Shown piece by piece: positions 26,001-38,000 of a DNA stretch of 64,000 nt. Where the stretch lies: positions 44,357,989 to 44,421,988 of the forward strand of contig OY829326.1 of NCBI GenBank assembly GCA_963691655.1. The letters are read 5' to 3'. The stretch is from Toxonevra muliebris. Taxonomy: Eukaryota; Arthropoda; Insecta; Diptera; Pallopteridae. A program made the position numbers and the translations under genes. Position 1 is the first letter of the stretch; each line of letters opens with the position of its first letter. The notes under the pieces were generated by a model. It saw nothing but the letters and a program-made list of their open reading frames with translations, was not told the DNA's origin and searched no databases.

Positions 26001-29000
26001 CGCTATAATCGTACTTATAATTTCTCTCTGAAATTTTCACAAAATACTTTTGAAATATAATACATTCGAATAGGACACTTTAAAAAAATCGATATTTCCA
26101 AGCCAAGTAAGTGCAGGGCCTCCTTAATGTGAAGGCGTTAAAAGTAGAAAGCAGTACATTTATAACAGTGATTTTAAAGTTGAAATCAAAACTGCGTGGT
26201 GGAGAGAGGTATCGTTCAATTTAACTGGATCTTTAACATCATAAATTTTTAAATAATTTTGAAATACTTATAAGTTTTTCGAAGAACATTCGATATTATT
26301 TTTTTTTTTCGTATTACAGCAAACCTTTTTAGAGGACGACCTCGATAGCCTATTGGATAGTGCACTAGACTTTCATCTGGGAGGTTCGGGTTCGATTCCC
26401 GTCTTCGTCTGGTGGTTAATTTTCATTACTTTCTTATATTCACTATCAATATGAAGTGTATGAGAATTATAAGATAGTGTACAAGTACACACATTGGTTG
26501 ATAATGGCAAAACCACCAAGCCGATAAAAAATTGCCACACCGCCGTTCGGAATCGGCGTTAAACTGTAGGTCCAACTATGTGGTATCACAATGGGTCGTT
26601 CAGGCCTAAGTGTGTCTCTCGACAGCCACTCCAACCTAACCTAAACCTTTTTATTCCTTAAATTAATATAGAAGAAAAAAAGTTTCAAAATAAAAAGAAA
26701 TCGTTGGTTTTCCTTGATTTATCTGAAAGTTATTCAACTTTGAATATAGTGTGTACTAAGTGCGCTATAATTATGAACAATACTTTAGAGCAGCAGCGTG
26801 GGGGCAAGGATAAACAAATCTAAAAACGAAGAAAGCTTTATTAGCAAGAGTTCAAAGGTTAATGTCCTTCTTTCTAACAAAAACGCTGCGCATCAATTGA
26901 AAGTGAAATTGAAGCTTATATAGCTCATTGTACTTCGTAGCAGAGGGGGGTTTCTATGGCAGCAATCGTAAAAGTAACAAGAGATGAAAGGAGGGCGAGA
27001 AGCTATGAAAGCAGCCGAAATAGCCTGGCAAACGATAATTATCTTTTAGACTGTTCACGAAGTAGAAAAATTTAAGTACATATACAACTTTAAGAATTAC
27101 TTTATTGGAAACGGGGCAGGATTGATTAATTGATTGATTGTTTAGTATGACATGTACTTCGACCTAAAAGATCTATTGTATCCCCGATAGTAGCTTGTTT
27201 ATAAGCTGTCAAATAAACCAATCTTGCTGGTGAAACTGAGCAACTCAGCATGTGTCTTCAAGACTATGATGTCCCTATTTTCCGGGTAATATTGCCCCAA
27301 ATATCTTTTCCTCCTGCAAGTGAGTGCCTCGCAGTGTATTCTGATGTTTCCTTGTCGTTTTGGCAGAGCCTACTAATGTTATCTTGGTTTAATCCTAAGT
27401 TCTTCATGTGCTCTCCCAGTTTACAGGGAACTAAAAAAATTCCCTTAATTAGTCTAAGTTGGTCTTTCCTTAGCTTGAGACAAAGGGCCGCTCTTTTGGG
27501 GTCGAAGTTCCCAATGAGTAGCGATTATTGTCTAAGCTTTGGGAGGAGTGCCCAGTATCATGACCTGCTATTCCATTCCGCTTCTTTTAGTATGCTTTTT
27601 ATGGTTTGGATTCCTAGACTCTGGCCGCTGCTTTCCTTGCTAGGTTGTCAGCTATCTCATTACCACATATACCTGAATGCCCAGGTAACCAGAGTAAGGT
27701 AATCTTATTTGACTGGCCTAGTTTGTTCAGGAGCTCTAGACATTCCCCAGTCCAATACTCTGATAGCGGCTTTACTATCTGAGTAAATTAATATGTCTTG
27801 CTTCTTACACTTACGTTTACGTTTAGACTGAACTGTGCACAGAGCCGTATGGCAAGAATCTTCGCTTGGAAGATGCTTGCAGTGTTTCTCATAGGCTCCG
27901 AGTGTTTTTTCTTGGGACCGTACACAGGCAAGCAGGGGCCCTACTCCTTTGTCTGTTCTCGAACCGACAGTGTACCACCTTTGTGTGTGTTCTAGGGCAG
28001 GATTGCTTAAGCCAAGAATCAAATTCTGTATGGAAAAAGAATATACAATTTTTGAAACCTTATGCAATCAATGCATTGATTGTTGTGTGACATTTAGTTT
28101 AGGTAAAATATAAAAAAGTGATATTTCCATTATATCTGATGGCACGTTGAAATAGAGGGGGATGAACCAACAGACACAAGCTTGTTAAAATGAGATAAAT
28201 GACTCTCTATCAATGGAGTCTGAACCGTTTTGTGGAATTAAAAAATGTGTTCTTAGAAAGTATTCAATCTGGAAGAGATAAAAAAGAGGCAAGAACTCTA
28301 CGATATTCTTTCAGTAATGAAGGAGACTAAAATGCTTTTTTGTAATTATAATAAAGGAATATGTGTATACCATTAGAAATAAATTCTTTTATAAAAATAT
28401 GCAAATAATATTGGGAGTATGAATGTAAAAGTAACTTCATATCTATCATACGCGCCACTTTTTTGACATTGACAGCTATTCTATCACGAAGAGCGCCAAA
28501 AATACTATAAGAATTGATCTGTCAAATAATTTTCATAATTTTACAAAAGTGTTTTAATATAGCTGAAAATGTCGAATTTCGTGCCAACAAAACAACATTT
28601 GCGGGAAGTTTTAATTTGCTTCTTCCATTTAAAGAAAAACGCAACTGAAGCACATCGTTTACTCACTGAAGCTTATCCTGACTGTGTTATAGACGTTAGA
28701 ATGTGTCAGGTGAGGTATGCCCGTTTCAAAAGTGGTGATTTCGATGTTGAAGACAGGGAACGTTCAAGCGGCTCGAAAAAGTTCGAAGATGAAGAATTGA
28801 AGGCATTGCTCGAAGAAGATTCATGTCAAACGCAACAAGAACTTGCAGAATCTTTAGGAGTTGATCAATCAACCATTTCTAAACGATTAAATAATAAAAA
28901 AAAATATAAGATATTATAAAACCTGATAGAAGACTCCTTTCTAATGGTCAAACTTTGAAAATTTTTCTACTCAGGAATTTAATTGAAATTAACGTAGATT

Positions 29001-32000
29001 GACTATACTGAAGAATATTTCCCACTAATAAAACAATCTCTTAAATTAACTTTTAATTTCCAGTGAAAATAATCCAATTCAATTGAAATGAAAATTAAAT
29101 GAAAACAAAAAACAATGTTCAACAAAACCTATTCAATGCTGTTTTTCTTTTGAAATTGACTTTTTTCCAATGAATATTTCTATTAATCCAATATTTCTTC
29201 TTTTTTTTTTTCTTTTCTCTCTTTATATATTTTTATCTCGCGTGCTTCAATTTTCATCATTTCGTATTGTACAATCGCGAACCTCCGCTACCCACCGACC
29301 AATCCAATGGACCAAACAGCACGATGTCCCCCATGGCAAACATGCGCTCATACTAGTGAAGCAACCCAAAGGCAATCTAGTCTGGATATCAACACAGGAT
29401 ACCACGACACCAAATAAACTAACGCCCACCAGTAACAGCGAGAAAGACAAAAAATTCGAACCCAGACTGAAGACATGGAATGACTGTGATCTTATTCAGG
29501 TAATTAAATATTTTCTCTTTTTGCCACACTTTTTGCTATTTCAATTTCTTCTTCATCTTTATATAATTTTTTTTTTTTATAATAATTCTTGCCATAATCG
29601 CGTATTGTGTTCGTTCATTTTTCACCGGTGTTCGTTGATATTAAATAGTGTGAAAGAACATAAAGCAAAAAAGAGAATAAAAAATTAAAATTTAATAATA
29701 ATAATAAAATTTCTGTATGTACTATGGAAAATTTTACTTTGTGTCCGTTGCTGAGAAATGAGAATGAAAAAAAAATGAAATTAATTTTTTCTCATAAGCT
29801 GCTTTCAGTGGACAACATTTCGGTTCACTTAAGAACAGGTCGGCGGTATACATATTTATGAGGGTGAAATTTAAATTAAACTGCGCATATTTAAGAAAAC
29901 TTTTATATATGAATATCATGAATTGTAGTTTTTAAAATTGGAAGAATTAAATCAGAGATCAGAAGACTCCGGGTCGTATGAGTGATATTCAATTTTCAGT
30001 GCTCATTCAGAGAAAAATGTTTCAAAAATGTCTCTAATTACAGCTGATTTCAAGCTAAGAACATGACCCATTTTTAAAACCCTGTCAAGTCATTTCATCG
30101 CTTTTGTGTACACGAAATGAAACCTTAAAAGCAGCTAAATTAATATCACTCATACGCACCGTAACTTTGTAAACGAATGAGAAGATTAAAGATTTCATTC
30201 ATTAGCTTTAATTTTCTTTTCATTTCTTTTTAATTGATTTACAGCTACAGTCAAAAAGAACTTAAATATTTTCTTCTTTATAACACAATGTAATTGCAAC
30301 AAACATCTTTTTACGATCCAACCAAGAAAACAGAAAAAGCTCAGGATATAATTATTATCATCCAGCAACATTTGTGCCATTGTAAAAAATATCTACATTT
30401 TTACTCATTACCGCCAGCAGCGTTTTTACACCATCCGTCTCCAGCACTTTCAACCACCAACACCACTAATTCAAAGAAATGAAAAAGAATAATCCACAAA
30501 TTGTTTGTTGCATTCATTCATTCAGTCGCTGGTTGGTTCGTTGGATCAGAATTCGCATTTGTCTTTAACTTTTTCCTTGTGCTCAGCTGTTCCCCTTCTT
30601 CTTCTTCCTCTTCTTCCTGTTGTTTATGCTGCCATCGTGAATATCATTGAAGAAGATTTCTTTCATTTTCGTACTTTGAAGCTCTTGCAGAAAAATCATA
30701 AAACTCTTTTTTTCACTATGTTTTTTTCGTGTTTTGCTGCTCTTTCTGATATATTTATTTAATGTTACTTTGTTTTTTTTTTTTTGTATAATTAAATTTT
30801 TAAGAAAATAATTGTTCTTTTTTTTATTATGCGTTGCTGTGATTTCTTTGTCTACTTCTACTACTCCTTTGGCTGTTTCACGTTCTTAAAGACATTCATA
30901 ACTTTTGTTTGTATGCTGCTCTTTTCCTTTCTCTTCTGCTTCTACTTTGAAAAAGAATGAATTCGTCTTGTTATGTTTTTACAAAATAATAAATTGCTCT
31001 AATTTAATTATGTGTCAACGAAGCAGCAGCAGTAGCAACGAATAGCAGTAGAATTGGCAGCGTCTTTGTAATGTTCCGCTAAATACACATGAGCCTACTC
31101 CATCCCATTTCGACAAAAAAAAAAAAATAACAAAAAACCACACCATCAAGTTAATAATGTTGCGTAATGAGATTGTTCAGCAACGTATTTTTATGTTTGT
31201 GTTTGTGTAGTGCTTTTTTCTGGTCATGAGAATAAAATGCTTTTTTATTACAACAACACTTTGTCACATTAAATTAACTTGAAATTTTTTCGTCACAAAA
31301 TTATTATTTTTTTTCATGAGACTAAGATATTTATGGTTTGGTTTTGTGTACTTTTCTACGTGTAATTTTCGTTTCATACATAAGATTTTAATGCAGAAAA
31401 AATGGCACCATTTACAACAAAACAAAAGCAAGCTTAAATTTTTAATTTATATTTCATATTATTGCTTTTTAAATATGAAACATTTCTCAATTTAATTCAA
31501 GACCATCGTTTTCTTTTTTATTATTTCTTAATAAATATGATGGAATGTCAGAGTTCAACATAAATTAAACACGCATATGGCTAGCAATGGCAAAACACCA
31601 ATAGTTAAAATTCCCATGGAAAATCTTTTTATTTCGCTTCACTTATAAGTAAAACGCTAAATAGGAGTGGATGAAAAAATTATATACTTAATACCACAGT
31701 ATACAGTATGCCTAACGCTCGTATCTATACAGTTTTTCGCGGTAGTATACCGCTTTTTCAACTCCAAAACCGCATACCGCCTTTTTTACCAAAATACCGC
31801 GTTTATACTAAGAAAAAAATATAAAATTTTTGAACACTACGAAATTCAAATTTATCAATCATAATGCAAAACGTGTCAGAGAACAAGGGTAACTAGTTGC
31901 AAGTATACCTTTGAAAGAAGTGGAAACATCGAAGGCGATTCTTATCGTCAAATTTAACTTGAAATATCCATACGTTGATTTCTATAAATACCTCATAGCC

Positions 32001-35000
32001 AAGCCGGAATCGCTTCGTCAAATTTCTTCAAAGCACAAATTCAATACAACTACAAAAGGAAATATGAAAATGGAGAACGAAGACGATTTAGATGATGGAT
32101 AAATTGCTTTCCTGGTTAATTTTCATTGAAAAAAATTGATACCGCGAAATATACAGTTTTTTTCAAATCGATTTACAGTTTTTTAAAAATTTTTAGTAGG
32201 AATATACAGTTTTTGGTCGGAAAAAAGATACGAGCGTTAAGTATGCCAGATAGCAGAAAGTAATCTGAAATATTCTCAGGTCTTCTGAGATTTGACAATT
32301 ATGACAAGTATTCGCTCAATAAATTTTGACAAATAATTTGGTTTATGAGAGCAAACTCTCTTAACCCATTATCGTTAGCTGTACACAAATAAATAAATGA
32401 AATAAAAATATCAAAAACAAAAAAACCTTTCGTTTGTATTTTTCTGAAATAAAAGCTTTCAAAATATTTTGTAGAGTGTGGTTCTATAAAGTATTTAAAT
32501 CAACAAAATACAATACTTTTAAAATGATCTTCTTCAAAAATGTCCTCTTTATATTCTAAATAGTTTTACCGATTTCAAAAGAATTTTATTTAAATTTCGG
32601 AGAAGCAGATTTCTTACTTAGATAGCAATCATAACAAAAAAAGCTTTAAGTTTTGGGATAAATCCTTGGTGCACATTATGCACATGGTTGTTACAAACGC
32701 CTTCGAAGATCTCGGTTATCAATGTCTAAAAATTTTTCTGGCTTTTCAAATTTTTCTATTTTATTTATATATTGTGCTGGTACCAATGGGTTAATACTTT
32801 TTTATATTTACTTCTGAAATTCAAATGTTTTGGGAGAAGTAAGAGGATAATTTTCAAATTTGGCAGACGTCAGTGAACAGAAAAGAGAGCGTCACTTCTA
32901 TTTATTTCACTTTATTAATTTCACTATGCTTAATAATAATTACATTCATTTTTCTGGTATTGGTTTCAGCTTGACAAGGAAACTTTATTAAAGCAACTCA
33001 GTTTTGCTTTTGCTATCTCAAAGTTTAAGCATTTTTGATGGCACTCACGTCCTCTCTTTACCGCAACCTTCCCCACTTTTTGTTTTCCTATTTTTTAACT
33101 ATCAATGCTCGCATTTATCTTAAAATATACATATCTTATATAGCTATTCACTTGTCACCAAAATTAACTAAATCTATGCTCACACTGTGTATTTTTATCT
33201 AAAAAAAATTTCCTTAAAAAAGATTTCTTAATGCATTCCTTCAAATACCATATTTTAAAAACTTCTAGATTTTCTACTTTAAAAATTGATTCCTTAATTT
33301 TTTTTTTTTTTTTTGGAAAAGAATATTAAATATTGGGAGTATGAATGTATAAACTCATATTTTTTTTCGTAATTTGGACATTTATTGTGAAAAAGTGATT
33401 ATAAATTTATTCTTTAAAGTATTGTCCATCGTTAGCCACAACCTTTTCCCATCTTTCTGGTAGCATACAGATTCCGCGTCGAAAGAACTCCCCATCTTTT
33501 GAGGCTATCCACGAATCGACCCATTTTTTGAGTTCTTCGAAAGAATGGAAATGCTGTTCAGCCAGGCCATGTGTCATCGATCGGAACAAGTGGTAATCAG
33601 AAGGAGCAATGTCTGGAGAATACGGCGGGTGGGGTAGCACTTCCCATTTTAGCGTCTTCAAGTATGTTTTTACTTGCTTTGCAACATGCGGCCGAGCATT
33701 GTCGTGCTGAAGAATAATTTCGTCGTGTCTATTCTCATATTCTGGCCTCTTATCCTTTAATGCTCGGCTCAAACGCATCAATTGTAGTCGGTAGCGGTCG
33801 TCAGTGATTGTTTCATTTGGTTTCAACAGCTCATAATATACGACACCTTTGTCGGCTTTGCCGTTGATGTTGATGCATGTCCGGGCGGTCCCCATGATTT
33901 TTTACGCTTTGGGTTATCGTAACATATCCACTTTTCATCGCCAGTCACAATACGATGCAGAAAACCCTTTCTTTTCTGTCGTTCAATCAGCAGTTCCCAT
34001 GTGAAAAACCGTCGTTCGACGTCTCTCGGCTTCAATTCGTACGGCACCTGATTTCCTAGCTTTTGAATCATTCCCAAGCTTTTAATCGTTTAGAAATGGT
34101 TGATTGATCAACTCCTAAAGATTCTGCAAGTTCTTGTTGCGTTTGACATGAATCTTCTTCGAGCAATGCCTTCAATTCTTCATCTTCGAACTTTTTCGGG
34201 CCGCCTGAACGCTCCCTGTCTTCAACATCAAAATCAGCACTTTTGAAACGGGCATACCACACCTAACACATTCTAACGTCTATAGCACAGTTAGGATAAG
34301 CTTCAGTGAGTAAACGATGTGCATCAGTTGCGTTTTTCTTTAAATGGAAGAAGCAAATTAAAACTTCCCGCAAATGTTGTTTTGTTGGCACGAAATTCGA
34401 CATTTTCAGCTATAGTAAAACAGTTTTGTAAAATTATGAAAATTATTTGACAGATCAATTCTTATAGTATTTTTGGCGCTCTTCGAGATAGAATAGATGT
34501 CAATGTCAAAAAAATGGCGCGTATGATAGATATGAAGTTAGTCACAATTACGAGTTTATACATTCATACTCCAATACATTTACTAAATAATGGCAATAAA
34601 TGGTTATATTTCCTGTAAGAATATTTACGACTAACACATGAACCATTCTTAGCCCAACTCTAATTAACTCTCTAAACAAAAATAGAAGAAAACTGAATTT
34701 TAAAACATTTTTTCCATACACTTTATATACGGAGCCAGTACACGTTTTTCTGTGTTCTTTTGTCTTGTATCTCCAACCTTTTCATAAACTCAATTATAGA
34801 TATAGTCAGTGGTGGATCGAGAGGGGGAGTTGAAGCTTTTTCCAAAAAATTTATAATTCATTAAAATCTTTCTACAGCTCAACTTCTTGTCTTCGACTGC
34901 AATAAATCTCAAATTTCAAAGTCTGTTTATAGACGTCTCTTTTTTGAAGAGCTTGATAATGGTTTTGGTTATATGATCTGGGCTTTAGTCTTATTTCCGA

Positions 35001-38000
35001 TTTTGTTTTTAACCTGCTTTGTTTTGAATTTTGCTCTTATTATTGATTTGAGTCTTGATCTAAGTTTTGGTCTTAGTTTTATTCTGAATTTTGTCGATTT
35101 TTTGTCCGAATTTGGTCTGTTGTTGTCCTTAATTATGATTAGTTTTTGCAAAAAGCTTGGCCTTGGCCCTCCAGGAGCTGTTGTACCGTAATAGTAGTAG
35201 TAGTTAATTAGTTTTTTGGTTAGATTTTTAGTATAAGTTTGGTTTGAATATTGTTCAGATTTTTGTCAGAATTCTGGTCAACTCTTTGGTCTGAGTTTTG
35301 GGCTGTTTTTGATCTAATTTTTTTTTTCTTTGGCTTATAATCTGATTTCTGATTTATTCTCTAGTCTCATTTTGCCTACTCTGAATCAATACAAATACAT
35401 TTCATTTGTCTCTTTTTTTATCGCTTTATATCTCATACCATTTTTCTAAACTTCAATGTTTATTGCCACTGTTTTACTCAATTTCTTCGGATATAAGCTG
35501 TAATATACATAATGCCTGTTACTGCAGAGAGAATTCGGCTTGGAAAAATATTTCAGTTCCACCAGGAAAGAAATCGTCTTTTATTCTTTAGACTACTTAC
35601 GGCTCTGTGAAATTAAACCCTAACGAAAAATAGCTCCAAATTGAAAATGAAAAACTACCACAAAATTGGGGCATATTTTCATAATGAAATAAGACCCCAA
35701 TTATTGCAATGAAATATAGCCCAAATATGATTAGAAACCGCCACAAAAATAAATGAAAAAAGACCACAAGAAAAATGTATAGATAAATGAAAAATGGCTT
35801 CAATGGTACTATGTAAGTAAAAGCCGGAAAGCAACATTTCCGCATTCTGCACCGTTCCTTCATAATCTGTTATAAAAACAAAAGGAGTCATATCAAATAT
35901 ATTTTCTTTTATATAAATCAATAGATTGTAATAGTTTTGTTCCAATATCTCATCCATCAGTACGAAGAAAATTGGAAATATCTATAAGCAAAAACTCATA
36001 TACCCAAACTTTAGGTTTATTAGAGTTTTTTTTAATTTGCTAAAGCCCTAACGTAGAATTTTTCAATATCGGGTTTCTGGAAACTGTACCCCAAATATCA
36101 GAATATTTTTTGCTTTCCCCATAAAATTTAAAGAATACGTATTAGAGCTTTAACAAATTATGATGGCGATATGTATATTTTGATGCCAATTCACCGTAGT
36201 TTGGGGCATTTTTTCATTTTTAATTTGAAAAATATGAATTAAAAATAATGAAAAAAGAAATAAGAAATATCACTCCAATTCAAGTCAAAACCTATTTTTG
36301 TTGCCCTTCCATACAAATTTTTTGGGACATTTTTTGATTTTTGTTAGCGGCTATTTTTCATTAGGGCCAAATTTCACTGAGCCCTATTTGCATATTTCTT
36401 AAAATGCACTAATTCATATAAATCATCCTCTTATATAAATCATCCTCTCTCTCTCCCAAACACATATCCAAGATCTACTGATCACTGAGTATCGTTATTT
36501 GATTGTTTTTATATCTTATGTATATTGCGGGATAATCTGATTCAGTTAACGCTGCCAAGATATACTTGGCCAAGAACTAAGATCATTTCATCATCAATTA
36601 TATTACGTCTTTCAACTATATCGTCGCCTGAGAATTGATTTGGCGTATGTGTATACAAATTCGGATACCTATACGCCAAATAAATTCTCAGGCGACGATA
36701 TACATATAACTTATCAAGACACTTTCCAGCTAAAAATATTAAAACGAACTTAATTTAAGGAGAATTTCTATTTCAATTATGGTTAACGTTTAGAAAATTA
36801 TAAGAAATTTAATTTATACAAAAACGAATTGTTGTTTTTTTGAAATTTAACAAATAATAACGATTTTTTCAATAACATTTACAATAAAAAGTAAATGAAA
36901 ATATGTCTGTATATATTTTCAATACATTAAATTCATCAAAAATCGAAATATAAAAGAAAAACATCTCAACTAATTAAATTATAAACGAAATGCTTTATAC
37001 TTATATGAATTTATAAATAATTTATATTAGATACTTTTACAAATTATAACATTATGTAATTTATATTACGCTCTATTAGGAAAGTTCAAAATCAAAATGG
37101 AAATCCACGGTAATTATTGTAAAAAATTTAACAATATAAAATAAAAAGAAAATTTTGAATAGCAGTATTGAAAACTCCATACTCACATTATATAAATAAA
37201 ACAATTAAAACAAAAAAATATACATTTCTGTACAATATTTAGCCCAACCAAATTAGCGTTCTTAAAACGAACACAATTAAATTTTTCTTTCTTTTCACTC
37301 AACTCTTTAGACTTTCTCTAATGCAATCAAAAAACCTTTAGTTTTGCACCCAATTTTCTAAACTCTACTATTTCTATATCTATATTTAGCTCAATGCATG
37401 ATTTTAGTAAAATTTAGAGCTTTAATAAAACAAAATTTCACCATCAATTGCAATAGCCATTAATTTTAGTTCTTCTTCTTCCTCACTCTTCTAAAAAATA
37501 TTATAAAATTTAATACATACCAAATTTAGTTTGGTTTAGTTTATTTGTTTGTTGGTAGCAAACGAAAAGGCAAGCAAACAAACCAAACCACCAAACCCAT
37601 AGACCGCTTTGATTGTTATTAATTGTCGATCAACATCAGATTCGTTATTGGAATCGCATTTTCATAAATCTTATGTCAACGAACGAACGAACAAGCAAAC
37701 ACTAAATGAATGGGGGAAAAAAAAACATAAAACTTTTTAGATTTATTAGCGTTGCTAAAACACACACACACACATTCGTACACATAGACATAGACGCATA
37801 CACGATACGCAAAAAATCAACCGAAACAAATATAAACAAACACAGTGGGATATCATGGAATATGAGAAAATATAGAGAAATTGTGTAAAGTATGAATTTA
37901 ATATGAAATTATAGTGTAATACTAAAATATTTTAACTTAAAATAATGATGCTAATTTGGGCAGATAATACTGGTCGAGAAAAATTTAATTGCCCAATTCA

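Larger units (their letters stand above)
7860..29319 (+). other. 21.5-kb intron of the CUB/LDLa gene, TE-rich
   Basis: This intron splits the canonical CUB domain. It holds the TE relics listed separately and a candidate recursive splice site at 14519/14520. Stretches with nothing recognisable include 7860-8680, 11000-13140, 15710-18900, 22300-24160 and 24340-25020. Those are AT-rich with poly-A/T runs and short chance ORFs. Confidence 0.8.

Noticed and set aside
26332..26405. A functional tRNA gene at the SINE head
   Set aside because: The head continues into a 311-bp unit with its own target duplication, and the tRNA-like arms are diverged.
27250..27702. 150-codon plus-strand ORF
   Set aside because: It is the antisense shadow of the LINE RNase H/3' region, which reads sensibly on the minus strand.
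29170..29319. Upstream part of the open frame that continues into the 29320 exon, as a longer exon
   Set aside because: There is no AG between 29064 and 29317 that could serve as acceptor, and use of the CAG at 29063 runs into a stop at 29089-29091.
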